From JBAZGH01 sp041652935 (GTDB lineage Bacteria > Patescibacteriota > Patescibacteriia > Patescibacteriales > XYC2-FULL-47-12): a stretch of DNA of 9,303 nucleotides. Below are positions 1 through 6,104 of the stretch, piece by piece (the first letter of the stretch is position 1; each line of letters starts with the position of its first letter). The notes under the pieces are model-generated. The model searched no databases and was not told where the DNA came from. It saw only the letters and a list, made by a program, of their open reading frames with translations. The position numbers were made by a program, and so were the translations under genes. The stretch spans positions 1 through 9,303 of the forward strand of contig JBAZGH010000035.1 in the NCBI GenBank assembly GCA_041652935.1. Direction: 5' to 3'.

Positions 1-2
1 CA

Positions 3-68
3 GCAACTCCGGCTCCGGGGTTTGGCTTTGAAGGAAGCGGAAGCGCGACCACTGCGGAATGCAATTAA
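3..68 (+). CDS. Possible C-terminal end of an unidentified protein (5' partial)
   Basis: Frame 3 is open from the window edge to a TAA at 66-68 and encodes 21 residues, rich in Gly, Ala, Ser and Thr (ATPAPGFGFEGSGSATTAEC plus a final N). The G+C-rich codons contrast with the AT-rich repeat that starts six bases later, so a coding end here is plausible. Frame 1 is also open until 78 but gives a less protein-like sequence. Too little is left to name a family. The terminator hairpin at 176-218 lies about 110 bp downstream in the right orientation. Confidence 0.3.
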   Translation, partial: ATPAPGFGFEGSGSATTAECN

Positions 69-73
69 TATTA

Positions 74-136
74 AGTAACTAGTAACTAGTAACCAGTAAT
101 CAGTAACCAGTAACCAGTAATCAGTAACCAGTAACA
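74..136. repeat. Tandem array of nine 7-bp units (agtaacN)
   Basis: Nine consecutive heptamers follow the pattern agtaac(t/c/a) or agtaatc without a break: two agtaact, then agtaacc, agtaatc, two agtaacc, agtaatc, agtaacc and a final agtaaca. Directly after it comes a gacgac/aacgacgaacg stretch (138-158). The same order, agtaac heptamers then acgacga, recurs inside the nusA coding sequence. The unit is too short and has no spacers, so this is not CRISPR. Confidence 0.9.
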
Positions 137-175
137 AGACGACAATAACGACGAACGAAATTATAAAATATTGCA

Positions 176-218
176 ATAAAAAATAGGGGCATGTTTGAAA
201 CTCGTCCCTATTTTTTAT
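176..218. terminator. Bidirectional intrinsic terminator
   Basis: A perfect 13-bp inverted repeat (ATAAAAAATAGGG at 176-188 and its complement at 206-218) encloses a 17-nt loop. The stem has A6 on one side and T6 on the other, so it can terminate on either strand. Its right arm touches the stop codon of the - strand antiporter gene (219-221), and a + strand gene ending near 68 would also run into it. Confidence 0.75.
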
Positions 219-1925
219 TTATTTATCACCCATACGAGCTGGATGTTCGTGCCCTATTAGTTTTCTTTTTTCAAGATAATTAAGGTGCTTATTTTTTTCT
301 TTTACATACTCTGATTTCTTAAAAGCAAGTTTGGCTATCATCTGCGAAGCATACTCCCCTCCCAAGAAGTGCGGCAGTATGACATAAGATGCTCCTTTTT
401 CATAAAGCTGCTGCGCCTCCTTGATATTATGGGAAATAGTTATAATAATCGCTTTTTTATTATCTTCTCTTACTTTTCTAATAATTAAAGAGTTGGTTTT
501 AAAATCCGGGATGGTTGAAACCGCCATTTTAATCTTGGGCAGATTAAGTTCGTATAAAAACTCAACATCATCAGCGTCTCCGTAGCGGTGCGGGATATTT
601 TTCTCCTCCAGATATTTTATGATTTGCGGGTCAAAATCGATTACCAAAAATTTTTTATTTATTTTTTGGAATGACTTGATAAAATCATAGCCAATCCTGT
701 TATGCCCGAATAAAATAATATCGTATTTTTCAATTTTTTCGCAAGATGATACAATATGTTTTTTTTCAAAGAAAGAAAGGGGGTCCTGCAGGTAGTTGTA
801 AATTTTTTCCGCATATATTATCAGGTAGGTTGAACAGGCGATGGTGACTAAACTTATAAAAGTAACAAGCGAAAGCACTGACTCGTCTATATGGCCGATG
901 CCGACTCCCAAAATTACAATAATTAAAGAGAATTCACTTATTTGCGAGAGCGCTACTCCGGAAGTAAAGCTGATTTTCTTTTTATATCCCATTACTCCCA
1001 GCACCGCGGTTACAATAAACGGCTTGATTATCAGAACAAACAGGGACAGCAGGACGGTCGGTATTATTAAAATGCGGATATCATTAAAAGCCATCTTTGA
1101 GCCGAGCATTATAAAAAATAGGATAATGAAAAAATCACGCAGCGGCTTCATCCGGGCGCTAATTTCCAGATGATAGGGAGACATGGACAAAGTTATGCCT
1201 GCCACCAGCGCGCCAATTTCAATTGAAAAGCCGAAATAGTTAAATAGAGTCGCAATTCCCAGTCCCCAGGCGATAGAAAATAAAAATAAAAATTCTTGCG
1301 AACGAGCGAAAAAAGAGCTTAATTTCGGCAGGATATAAATACTTAAGAAAGCGGAGAATAGAATTAAGGCCAATCCCTGCAGAATTATAGCGCCGATTAG
1401 ATTTGTCGTATCCTCTCCGTTTGCCAGGGCGGAAATTATAATCAAGACCAGCATGGCGGCGATATCCTGCACTAACAATATGCCCAATGATATTTTGCCG
1501 TATATTTTTTGCAAGTCATTTTTATCGGATAATAACTTTACGATTATAATGGTGCTGCTGAAAGTTAGGGCAATAGCGATATAAACCGCGGAAAGATTGG
1601 AAAAATACAGCAGGCGACAGGCGCCATAAACCAAAAGATAAGTTAAAAATACCTGCATTAAACCGGCCATGATTGAAACCCTGCCCACCTCTTTAATTAA
1701 TTTCGGGCTTAACCCCAGCCCGACTATAAAAAGAAGCAGGGCGATTCCAAGTTCGGAAAATACGCTGATTATTTCATCAGTTTGGATAATATTAAAAAAA
1801 TAAGGCCCGACTATAAGCCCGGTAATTATATGGCCGATAATGAGCGGCTGGCGCAGTAAATGCATTATGCCGGCCATGGCAGCGGCGATTACAATGATAA
1901 TGCTTATTTCAGCGAAGATAGTCAT
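219..1925 (-). CDS. CPA2-family cation:proton antiporter with RCK (TrkA-N) domain
   Basis: The 568-residue protein has about 12 hydrophobic segments over residues 1-375 (Na+/H+ exchanger fold) and a cytosolic Rossmann domain from about 400 to 530. Seen in the sequence: the TFSST turn at 121-125, the transport-site pair Q153-D154 in LLVQDIAAM (the QD type of KefB/KefC rather than the DD type), SQISEF at 327-332, and in the Rossmann domain GHNRIG (407-412), D430 ending the second strand and GDADD (449-453). Family knowledge: such proteins exchange K+ or Na+ for H+ across the inner membrane and the RCK domain gates them by binding nucleotide. No TrkA-C domain follows, and a glutathione site as in KefC is not evident. 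The start at 1925 fits the usual N-terminus. No Shine-Dalgarno is present. The gene is transcribed divergently from nusA. The ion specificity is not determinable. Confidence 0.9.
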   Translation of the reverse strand: MTIFAEISIIIVIAAAMAGIMHLLRQPLIIGHIITGLIVGPYFFNIIQTDEIISVFSELGIALLLFIVGLGLSPKLIKEVGRVSIMAGLMQVFLTYLLVYGACRLLYFSNLSAVYIAIALTFSSTIIIVKLLSDKNDLQKIYGKISLGILLVQDIAAMLVLIIISALANGEDTTNLIGAIILQGLALILFSAFLSIYILPKLSSFFARSQEFLFLFSIAWGLGIATLFNYFGFSIEIGALVAGITLSMSPYHLEISARMKPLRDFFIILFFIMLGSKMAFNDIRILIIPTVLLSLFVLIIKPFIVTAVLGVMGYKKKISFTSGVALSQISEFSLIIVILGVGIGHIDESVLSLVTFISLVTIACSTYLIIYAEKIYNYLQDPLSFFEKKHIVSSCEKIEKYDIILFGHNRIGYDFIKSFQKINKKFLVIDFDPQIIKYLEEKNIPHRYGDADDVEFLYELNLPKIKMAVSTIPDFKTNSLIIRKVREDNKKAIIITISHNIKEAQQLYEKGASYVILPHFLGGEYASQMIAKLAFKKSEYVKEKNKHLNYLEKRKLIGHEHPARMGDK

Positions 1926-1976
1926 TAATTAGTTTATAAAGTTAAAAAGTAAAAAGTTGTAAAGTTTTCAAAGTAT

Positions 1977-1982
1977 ATTATA
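1977..1982 (-). promoter_or_regulatory. Candidate -10 box of the antiporter gene
   Basis: On the - strand this reads TATAAT, a perfect -10 hexamer, about 52 bp before the antiporter start codon. No good -35 box is found at 16-18 bp. The region between it and the nusA promoter (2000-2028) is short, so the two promoters would face away from each other almost back to back. Confidence 0.4.
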
Positions 1983-1999
1983 ACATATTTTATATATGT

Positions 2000-2028
2000 T
2001 TGACATTTTAAATTACTCATGTTAACAT
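2000..2028 (+). promoter_or_regulatory. Sigma70-type promoter upstream of nusA
   Basis: TTGACA (2000-2005) is a consensus -35 box, followed by exactly 17 bp and TAACAT (2023-2028), a 5-of-6 match to the -10 consensus. Transcription would start near 2035, giving a nusA leader of about 165 nt that contains the hairpins at 2053-2085 and 2111-2145. Confidence 0.65.
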
Positions 2029-2045
2029 ATAAACAATTAAAAGAG

Positions 2046-2087
2046 ATGATGGAAGCTGGTTGTATTAGTACAACGAGCTTTTTTTAG
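2046..2087 (+). CDS. Possible 13-residue leader peptide in the nusA leader
   Basis: ATG at 2046 opens a frame reading MMEAGCISTTSFF and stopping at TAG (2085-2087), directly at the end of the T-run of the leader hairpin. The only ribosome-binding hint is AAAAGAG, which touches the ATG, so translation is unproven. It lies about 10 nt after the predicted transcription start. It may be chance; it is listed because a translated leader across a terminator hairpin would allow attenuation. Confidence 0.15.
   Translation: MMEAGCISTTSFF
2053..2085 (+). terminator. Terminator-like hairpin in the nusA leader (attenuator or end of a short RNA)
   Basis: AAGCT / GTTGTA pair with TACAAC / AGCTT (5 bp and 6 bp stems separated by a single G-G mismatch, loop TTAG at 2065-2068). 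The 3' arm runs straight into seven T residues (2079-2085). This has the form of an intrinsic terminator, weakened by low G+C content and the mismatch. It lies only about 20 nt after the predicted transcription start and well before the nusA ATG at 2199, so it would either attenuate nusA or end a roughly 50-nt RNA. Confidence 0.5.
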
Positions 2088-2090
2088 TAA

Positions 2091-2158
2091 CTACAAACAT
2101 GCAAATAGATTACAAATTTACAAATATAAAGTTTGTAAATTTGTAGAATAGTTTGTAG
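2091..2158. repeat. Nested inverted repeat in the nusA leader
   Basis: The inner arms are a perfect 14-bp inverted repeat, TACAAATTTACAAA (2111-2124) and its complement (2132-2145), with a 7-nt loop. Outer arms CTACAAAC (2091-2098) and GTTTGTAG (2151-2158) also pair. In RNA this forms a long AT-rich hairpin 40 nt before the nusA start. The sequence is built of tacaaat/ttgtaaa-like units of about 7 bp, like other gaps in the window. Confidence 0.7.
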
Positions 2159-2198
2159 ATTCGTGGGAATTAAGAATTAAATAACTAAACATAAATTT

Positions 2199-3860
2199 AT
2201 GGCTACTAATGAAATCGCGGCCGCGGCTCGCGCAATATGTGAAGAAAAAGGAATATCCATGGAAGCCGTTATTGAGGCGATTGAATCCGCCCTGGCGGCG
2301 GCTTACCGCAAGGATTATGGCGAAAAAAACCAGAACATCAAAGTTGAATTTGATTTAGAAACCGCCAAATCAAATATTTATGATGAAAAAACGGTTGTGG
2401 AAGATATGCCCGAGGATGAAGAAACAGAAGACGGTGAAATCACGGGGGAAGGGGAAGAAAAAAGGGCGGATGAAGATAGCAAGAAAGTAACAAGTAACAA
2501 GTCACAAGTAACAAGTAATAACGACGATAAAGACGATGATGAAGAAAGTAAAAAAGTAAAAAAGCAAAAAAGTAAAGACGACGGCGACCAAACTAAAAAA
2601 AATAAGAAATTAGAAATTAAAGAAATTGGTGACGCAACTGCGGAGGAAGATGAAGAAGAGGTTAGAAGGTTTAACCCGAGGACTGAAATCCAGATTTCTG
2701 ACGCCAAGCAAATAAAGAAAAGCTATAAAGTCGGCGATATTATAAAAACAGAGTTAAAAACGCCGGAAGATTACGGGCGGATGGCAGCGCAGACAGCTAA
2801 GCAGGTTATTATCCAGCGCATCAGGGAAGTTGAGCGAACTAATATGTTTGATGAATTTAAAGATAAGGAGAAAGAGGTTTTAGCCGGCGTTATCCAAAGG
2901 CGCGAAGGCAGAGTTATTTTAGTTGATTTAGGAAGAACTAATGGAATTTTAACGCCGGAAGGCCAGGTTCCCGGAGAAAGATATGAATCCGGTCAAAGAA
3001 TAAAAGTATATGTTGAGGAGGTGCGTTCGGGGGCTAAGGGGCCGGAAATAATTTTATCCCGCACCAGCGTTGAAATAGTTAAAAAGATATTTTTATCCGA
3101 GATTCCGGAAATATCAAATGGTTTGGTTGAGATAAAAGCCGTTTCTCGCGAAGCCGGATCCAGATCAAAAATAGCGGTTCATGCCACAGAAGAAAATGTT
3201 GACCCCATCGGCTCCTGCGTCGGCCAGCGCGGCGCCAGAATTTCCACCATTATCAGCGAACTAGGCGGAGAGAAAATTGATATTATTGAATATTCCGAAG
3301 ATGCCGGAGAATTTATCGCTAATGCTTTGTCACCGGCCAAGGTGGTGAATGTTAAAATTAATGAAGATAGCAAGTCGGCAGTAGCCAACGTGGCCTCCGA
3401 TCAGTTATCCCTAGCTATCGGCAAGGGCGGGCAGAATGTCCGGCTGGCAGCAAGGTTAACCGGTTGGAAGATTGATGTGAAAGAGAGTAAGACAAGTAAC
3501 AAGGAACAAGAAACAAGTAACAAAACGACGACCGACGATGAAACTGAAGAAATTAAGAAAGTTGAAAATGAAAAGTCAAAAGTTGAAAGTACGACGACGG
3601 ACGACGAAATTGAGAAACTGAAAACTAAAAAAATTGTTGACGATAAAAAAACAGGAAAAAAGAAAAAGGATGATAACGATGAAGATGAAAAAACAACCAG
3701 TAACGAGCAACCAGTAACAAGCGATGATGGCAAGAAAGAGGAAGATGATAATAAAAAGAAAGAAGATAAAAAAAATGGAGAAACCCCCCCGACTTCGCGG
3801 ACGGGCAAGGAAGAAACAAAAGAAGCTAAAGAAATTAGTGGTAAAAAAGAAAAAAAATAA
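2199..3860 (+). CDS. nusA: Transcription termination/antitermination factor NusA with repeat-derived insertion and long acidic-basic tail
   Basis: NusA binds RNA polymerase and nascent RNA and controls pausing, termination and antitermination of rRNA operons. Domains seen in the 553 residues: N-terminal RNA polymerase-binding domain split into 1-65 and about 158-215 (GRMAAQTAKQVIIQRIREVE), S1 domain about 225-290, KH1 about 300-365 with GQRG at 342-345, and KH2 about 370-427 with GKGG at 408-411. Bacterial NusA normally joins the two N-terminal parts directly; here about 90 charged residues (66-157) intervene. After residue 428 comes a 125-residue disordered Lys/Asp/Glu/Thr tail in place of any acidic repeat domain. 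Both regions are encoded by DNA like the intergenic repeats. All domains stay in frame, so the gene is probably functional. No Shine-Dalgarno precedes the ATG. The usual partners rimP and infB are not adjacent; hppA follows after 32 bp. Confidence 0.96.
   Translation: MATNEIAAAARAICEEKGISMEAVIEAIESALAAAYRKDYGEKNQNIKVEFDLETAKSNIYDEKTVVEDMPEDEETEDGEITGEGEEKRADEDSKKVTSNKSQVTSNNDDKDDDEESKKVKKQKSKDDGDQTKKNKKLEIKEIGDATAEEDEEEVRRFNPRTEIQISDAKQIKKSYKVGDIIKTELKTPEDYGRMAAQTAKQVIIQRIREVERTNMFDEFKDKEKEVLAGVIQRREGRVILVDLGRTNGILTPEGQVPGERYESGQRIKVYVEEVRSGAKGPEIILSRTSVEIVKKIFLSEIPEISNGLVEIKAVSREAGSRSKIAVHATEENVDPIGSCVGQRGARISTIISELGGEKIDIIEYSEDAGEFIANALSPAKVVNVKINEDSKSAVANVASDQLSLAIGKGGQNVRLAARLTGWKIDVKESKTSNKEQETSNKTTTDDETEEIKKVENEKSKVESTTTDDEIEKLKTKKIVDDKKTGKKKKDDNDEDEKTTSNEQPVTSDDGKKEEDDNKKKEDKKNGETPPTSRTGKEETKEAKEISGKKEKK
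2486..2527. repeat. Heptamer array inside the nusA N-terminal domain
   Basis: Five in-phase heptamers (agtaaca twice, agtcaca, agtaaca, agtaata; 2486-2520) are followed by acgacga (2521-2527). This is the same unit and order as the intergenic array at 74-158. It is read as KVTSNKSQVTSNNDD, within the charged insertion of NusA. Confidence 0.85.
2548..2579. repeat. 8-bp tandem repeat (gtaaaaaa) inside nusA
   Basis: Units gtaaaaaa, gtaaaaaa, gcaaaaaa and gtaaagac start at 2548, 2556, 2564 and 2572. They resemble the aaagttaaaaagtaaaaagt stretch upstream of the antiporter gene (about 1937-1956) and code for a Lys/Ser-rich stretch. Confidence 0.65.
3494..3614. repeat. Repeat block in the nusA C-terminal tail
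   Basis: Four in-phase heptamers (aagtaac, aaggaac, aagaaac, aagtaac; 3494-3521) lead into acgacgaccgacgatgaaa. An almost identical acgacgacggacgacgaaa follows about 66 bp later (from 3591). At protein level this gives KTTTDDETEE and STTTDDEIEK, 22 residues apart. The stretch between them (ttgaaaatgaaaagtcaaaagttgaaagt region) resembles the aaagt-type intergenic repeats. Confidence 0.75.
3695..3722. repeat. 14-bp tandem duplication in the nusA C-terminal tail
   Basis: aaccagtaacgagc (3695-3708) is followed directly by aaccagtaacaagc (3709-3722), differing at one base. The core accagtaac is identical to units of the intergenic array at 88-129. Confidence 0.8.
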
Positions 3861-3892
3861 CTATTTAACTAATCAACTAATTAATTAGAATT

Positions 3893-5878
3893 ATGACCAC
3901 CTATTTAATTTTTGGCAGCGCGATTCTTGCAATTTTATACGGGTTAGTTTTAATCCAGAAAATTATTAAGCTGCCGGCCGGCAATGAGAAGATGCAGTCC
4001 ATTGCTAAAGCCATTCAGGAGGGAGCAAAAGCTTATTTAAACCGCCAGTATAAAACCATCAGCATGGCGGCGGCCGTATTATTTATTTTGATTGGTTTAG
4101 TGCCATCGCTGGGGTGGACAACCGCTTCGGCTTTTTTAATCGGCGCCGTTTTATCAGGCGCGGCCGGATATATCGGCATGAATATTTCAGTCAGGGCCAA
4201 TGTCCGCACCGCTGAAGCCGCCAAAAATGGAATGGCCAAAGCAATGGCGGTTGCGGTCCATGGCGGAGCAGTAACGGGAATGCTTGTCGCCGGGCTGGCG
4301 CTTCTGGGCGTAGCCGGTTTTTATTATTACACTCATGATATAACCGCTTTAATCGGATTGGGATTCGGCGGATCTTTAATTTCCATTTTTGCCCGTTTAG
4401 GCGGGGGAATTTTTACCAAGGCGGCCGATGTCGGAGCTGATTTAGTCGGCAAAGTTGAACAGGATATTCCGGAAGACGATCCGCGCAACCCGGCTGTTAT
4501 TGCCGATAATGTCGGCGACAATGTCGGCGACTGCGCCGGAATGGCGGCTGATTTGTTTGAAACTTACGTGGTAACTTTAATCGCAACTATGCTTTTGGGC
4601 CATTTATTATTGCCCGGTTTTGCTAATGCGATTTATTATCCGATGGTATTGGGAGCAATTTCCATTATCGCGTCAATTCTGGGAATATTTTTCATTAAAT
4701 TGGGCGCCTCTAAAAATATTATGAACGCCCTATATAAAGGCCTGGCGGCTGCCGCGATTTTAGCCCTAATTGGTTTTTACCCGGTTACGGAAAAATTAAT
4801 GGCGGGTAACGGGCAGTTTGAAACAATAAATATTTTTTACGCGGCAGTAGTTGGCATATTAGTAACCGCGGCTATGGTAATTATTACAGAGTATTATACC
4901 TCTACAAAATACAAGCCGGTTAAGGATATTGCCAAAGCCAGCAACACCGGGCACGGAACAAATATTATTGCCGGTTTGGCAGTATCAATGAAATCAACCG
5001 CTTGGCCCATCATTGTAATTTCGGCGGCGATTTTAGCATCCTTCAGTTTAGCCGGGCTTTACGGAGTGGCAATAGCGGCGATGGCCATGCTTTCCATGGC
5101 GGGCATAATTATTACCATTGATTCATACGGCCCGATCACAGATAATGCCGGCGGTATCGCGGAAATGGCCGAGATGCCAAAAGAAGTACGCGATATTACT
5201 GATCCGCTGGATGCGGTCGGAAATACCACCAAGGCAGTTACTAAAGGATACGCGATTGCCTCAGCCGCTTTAGCGGCCCTCGTGCTTTTTGCGGATTTTA
5301 CCCACTCTATTCCGGGTGAAGCGCAGTTTTTAATTAGCGATCCAAGAGTTCTAGTCGGTTTATTTATCGGCGGGCTTCTACCATATTATTTTGCCGCCAT
5401 TGCCATGCAAGCGGTTGGTAAAACCGCCGGCGCGGTTGTTGAAGAAGTTAGGGAGCAGTTTAAAAAGAAGCCGGGAATAATGAACGGAACTGAAAAGCCG
5501 GATTACGGGCGGACGGTTGATATCGTAACCAAAGCCGCTATTAAAGAGATGATAGTTCCCTCTCTAATTCCATTATTGGCGCCGATAATAATCGGTTTCG
5601 GCCTGGGCATTGAAGCTCTGGGCGGGCTGTTGATCGGCTCAATTGTTACCGGCATATTTGTAGCGATTTCCATGACCACCGGCGGCGGCGCTTGGGATAA
5701 CGCCAAAAAATACATTGAAGACGACCACTTCGGCGGCAAAGGTTCAGACGCCCACAAAGCGGCTGTTACCGGCGACACAGTAGGCGACCCCTATAAAGAT
5801 ACTGCCGGTCCCGCGATTAATCCGATGATTAAGATTGTAAATATAGTAGCGCTACTTATAGTAGGTTTGCTTCTCTAG
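3893..5878 (+). CDS. hppA: Membrane-bound proton-translocating pyrophosphatase, K+-independent type
   Basis: The enzyme hydrolyses pyrophosphate and pumps protons out across the membrane. The 661 residues contain about 16 hydrophobic segments and all catalytic signatures: DVGADLVGK (179-187), the Asp-rich DNVGDNVGD (205-213), NAKK (603-606) in GGGAWDNAKK, and GDTVGDPYKDTAGP (627-640). At the site that sets K+ dependence the protein reads GNTTKAVT, with K447 and T450. Family knowledge: Lys here substitutes for the bound K+ and marks K+-independent H+ pumps, while K+-dependent enzymes have Ala. Length is normal for bacterial forms. It starts 32 bp after nusA in an aactaat-like repeat gap, with no Shine-Dalgarno and no promoter seen, so co-transcription with nusA is likely. 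In a cell with limited energy metabolism it may conserve energy from pyrophosphate, and it could feed the proton gradient used by the antiporter at 219-1925 (inference). Confidence 0.97.
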   Translation: MTTYLIFGSAILAILYGLVLIQKIIKLPAGNEKMQSIAKAIQEGAKAYLNRQYKTISMAAAVLFILIGLVPSLGWTTASAFLIGAVLSGAAGYIGMNISVRANVRTAEAAKNGMAKAMAVAVHGGAVTGMLVAGLALLGVAGFYYYTHDITALIGLGFGGSLISIFARLGGGIFTKAADVGADLVGKVEQDIPEDDPRNPAVIADNVGDNVGDCAGMAADLFETYVVTLIATMLLGHLLLPGFANAIYYPMVLGAISIIASILGIFFIKLGASKNIMNALYKGLAAAAILALIGFYPVTEKLMAGNGQFETINIFYAAVVGILVTAAMVIITEYYTSTKYKPVKDIAKASNTGHGTNIIAGLAVSMKSTAWPIIVISAAILASFSLAGLYGVAIAAMAMLSMAGIIITIDSYGPITDNAGGIAEMAEMPKEVRDITDPLDAVGNTTKAVTKGYAIASAALAALVLFADFTHSIPGEAQFLISDPRVLVGLFIGGLLPYYFAAIAMQAVGKTAGAVVEEVREQFKKKPGIMNGTEKPDYGRTVDIVTKAAIKEMIVPSLIPLLAPIIIGFGLGIEALGGLLIGSIVTGIFVAISMTTGGGAWDNAKKYIEDDHFGGKGSDAHKAAVTGDTVGDPYKDTAGPAINPMIKIVNIVALLIVGLLL

Positions 5879-5973
5879 AACTTTCTATCCCTACTAATTA
5901 CGAATCTATGCGAATGCACAAATACTGTATTGTAGGTTTATTGATTTATTATTAAATTTTATTGGTTAGCTAA

Positions 5974-5986
5974 GGAGTCCGACTCC
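5974..5986. other. Small GC-rich hairpin downstream of hppA
   Basis: GGAGT / ACTCC pair around a CCG loop. No T-run follows, so it is not a convincing terminator. The rest of the 226-bp gap between hppA and tig shows no gene; it holds one aattacgaat word (5895-5904) and the repeat-like element at 6023-6071. Confidence 0.4.
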
Positions 5987-6022
5987 CCCGCAGTGGGAAA
6001 AGTAAACTATAAGATTACAAAC

Positions 6023-6071
6023 AGATTCTTCGCTTCATCCCGACTGCGGTCGGAATTACGCTCAGAATGAC
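6023..6071. repeat. Interspersed-repeat-like palindromic element
   Basis: The segment begins agattcttcgcttc and ends gctcagaatgac. A central CCGAC / GTCGG stem (6040-6044, 6049-6053) is flanked symmetrically, ten bases out on each side, by ATTCT (6025-6029) and AGAAT (6064-6068). From memory, words like gattcttcgct...cagaatgac occur as dispersed non-coding repeats in many bacterial genomes; this could not be searched here. Confidence 0.5.
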
Positions 6072-6104
6072 AAAAATAAGTTAATAAATATTAAATAAAA
6101 TTTT

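Noticed and set aside
74..136. CRISPR array
   Set aside because: The repeat unit is 7 bp with no spacers, and no cas genes are near.
841..1173. A 110-codon + strand frame
   Set aside because: It is a shadow of the antiporter gene on the opposite strand; the - strand translation has clear family motifs.
2035..2198. T-box or metabolite riboswitch upstream of nusA
   Set aside because: No T-box consensus or known aptamer motif could be recognised; only a simple terminator-like hairpin and a palindrome are visible.
2378..2707. Ser-rich - strand frames opposite nusA (also 3401-3808)
   Set aside because: They arise from the Lys/Asp-rich repeat codons of nusA read in reverse and show no start signals or protein-like composition.
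2199..3860. Frameshift or pseudogene in nusA caused by the repeats
   Set aside because: All domains before and after the insertion are in one frame with conserved motifs (GQRG, GKGG), so the insertion is in frame.
5926..5960. Promoter for tig (TTGTAG, 17 bp, TAAATT)
   Set aside because: It matches only three of six and four of six bases, which is expected by chance in AT-rich DNA.
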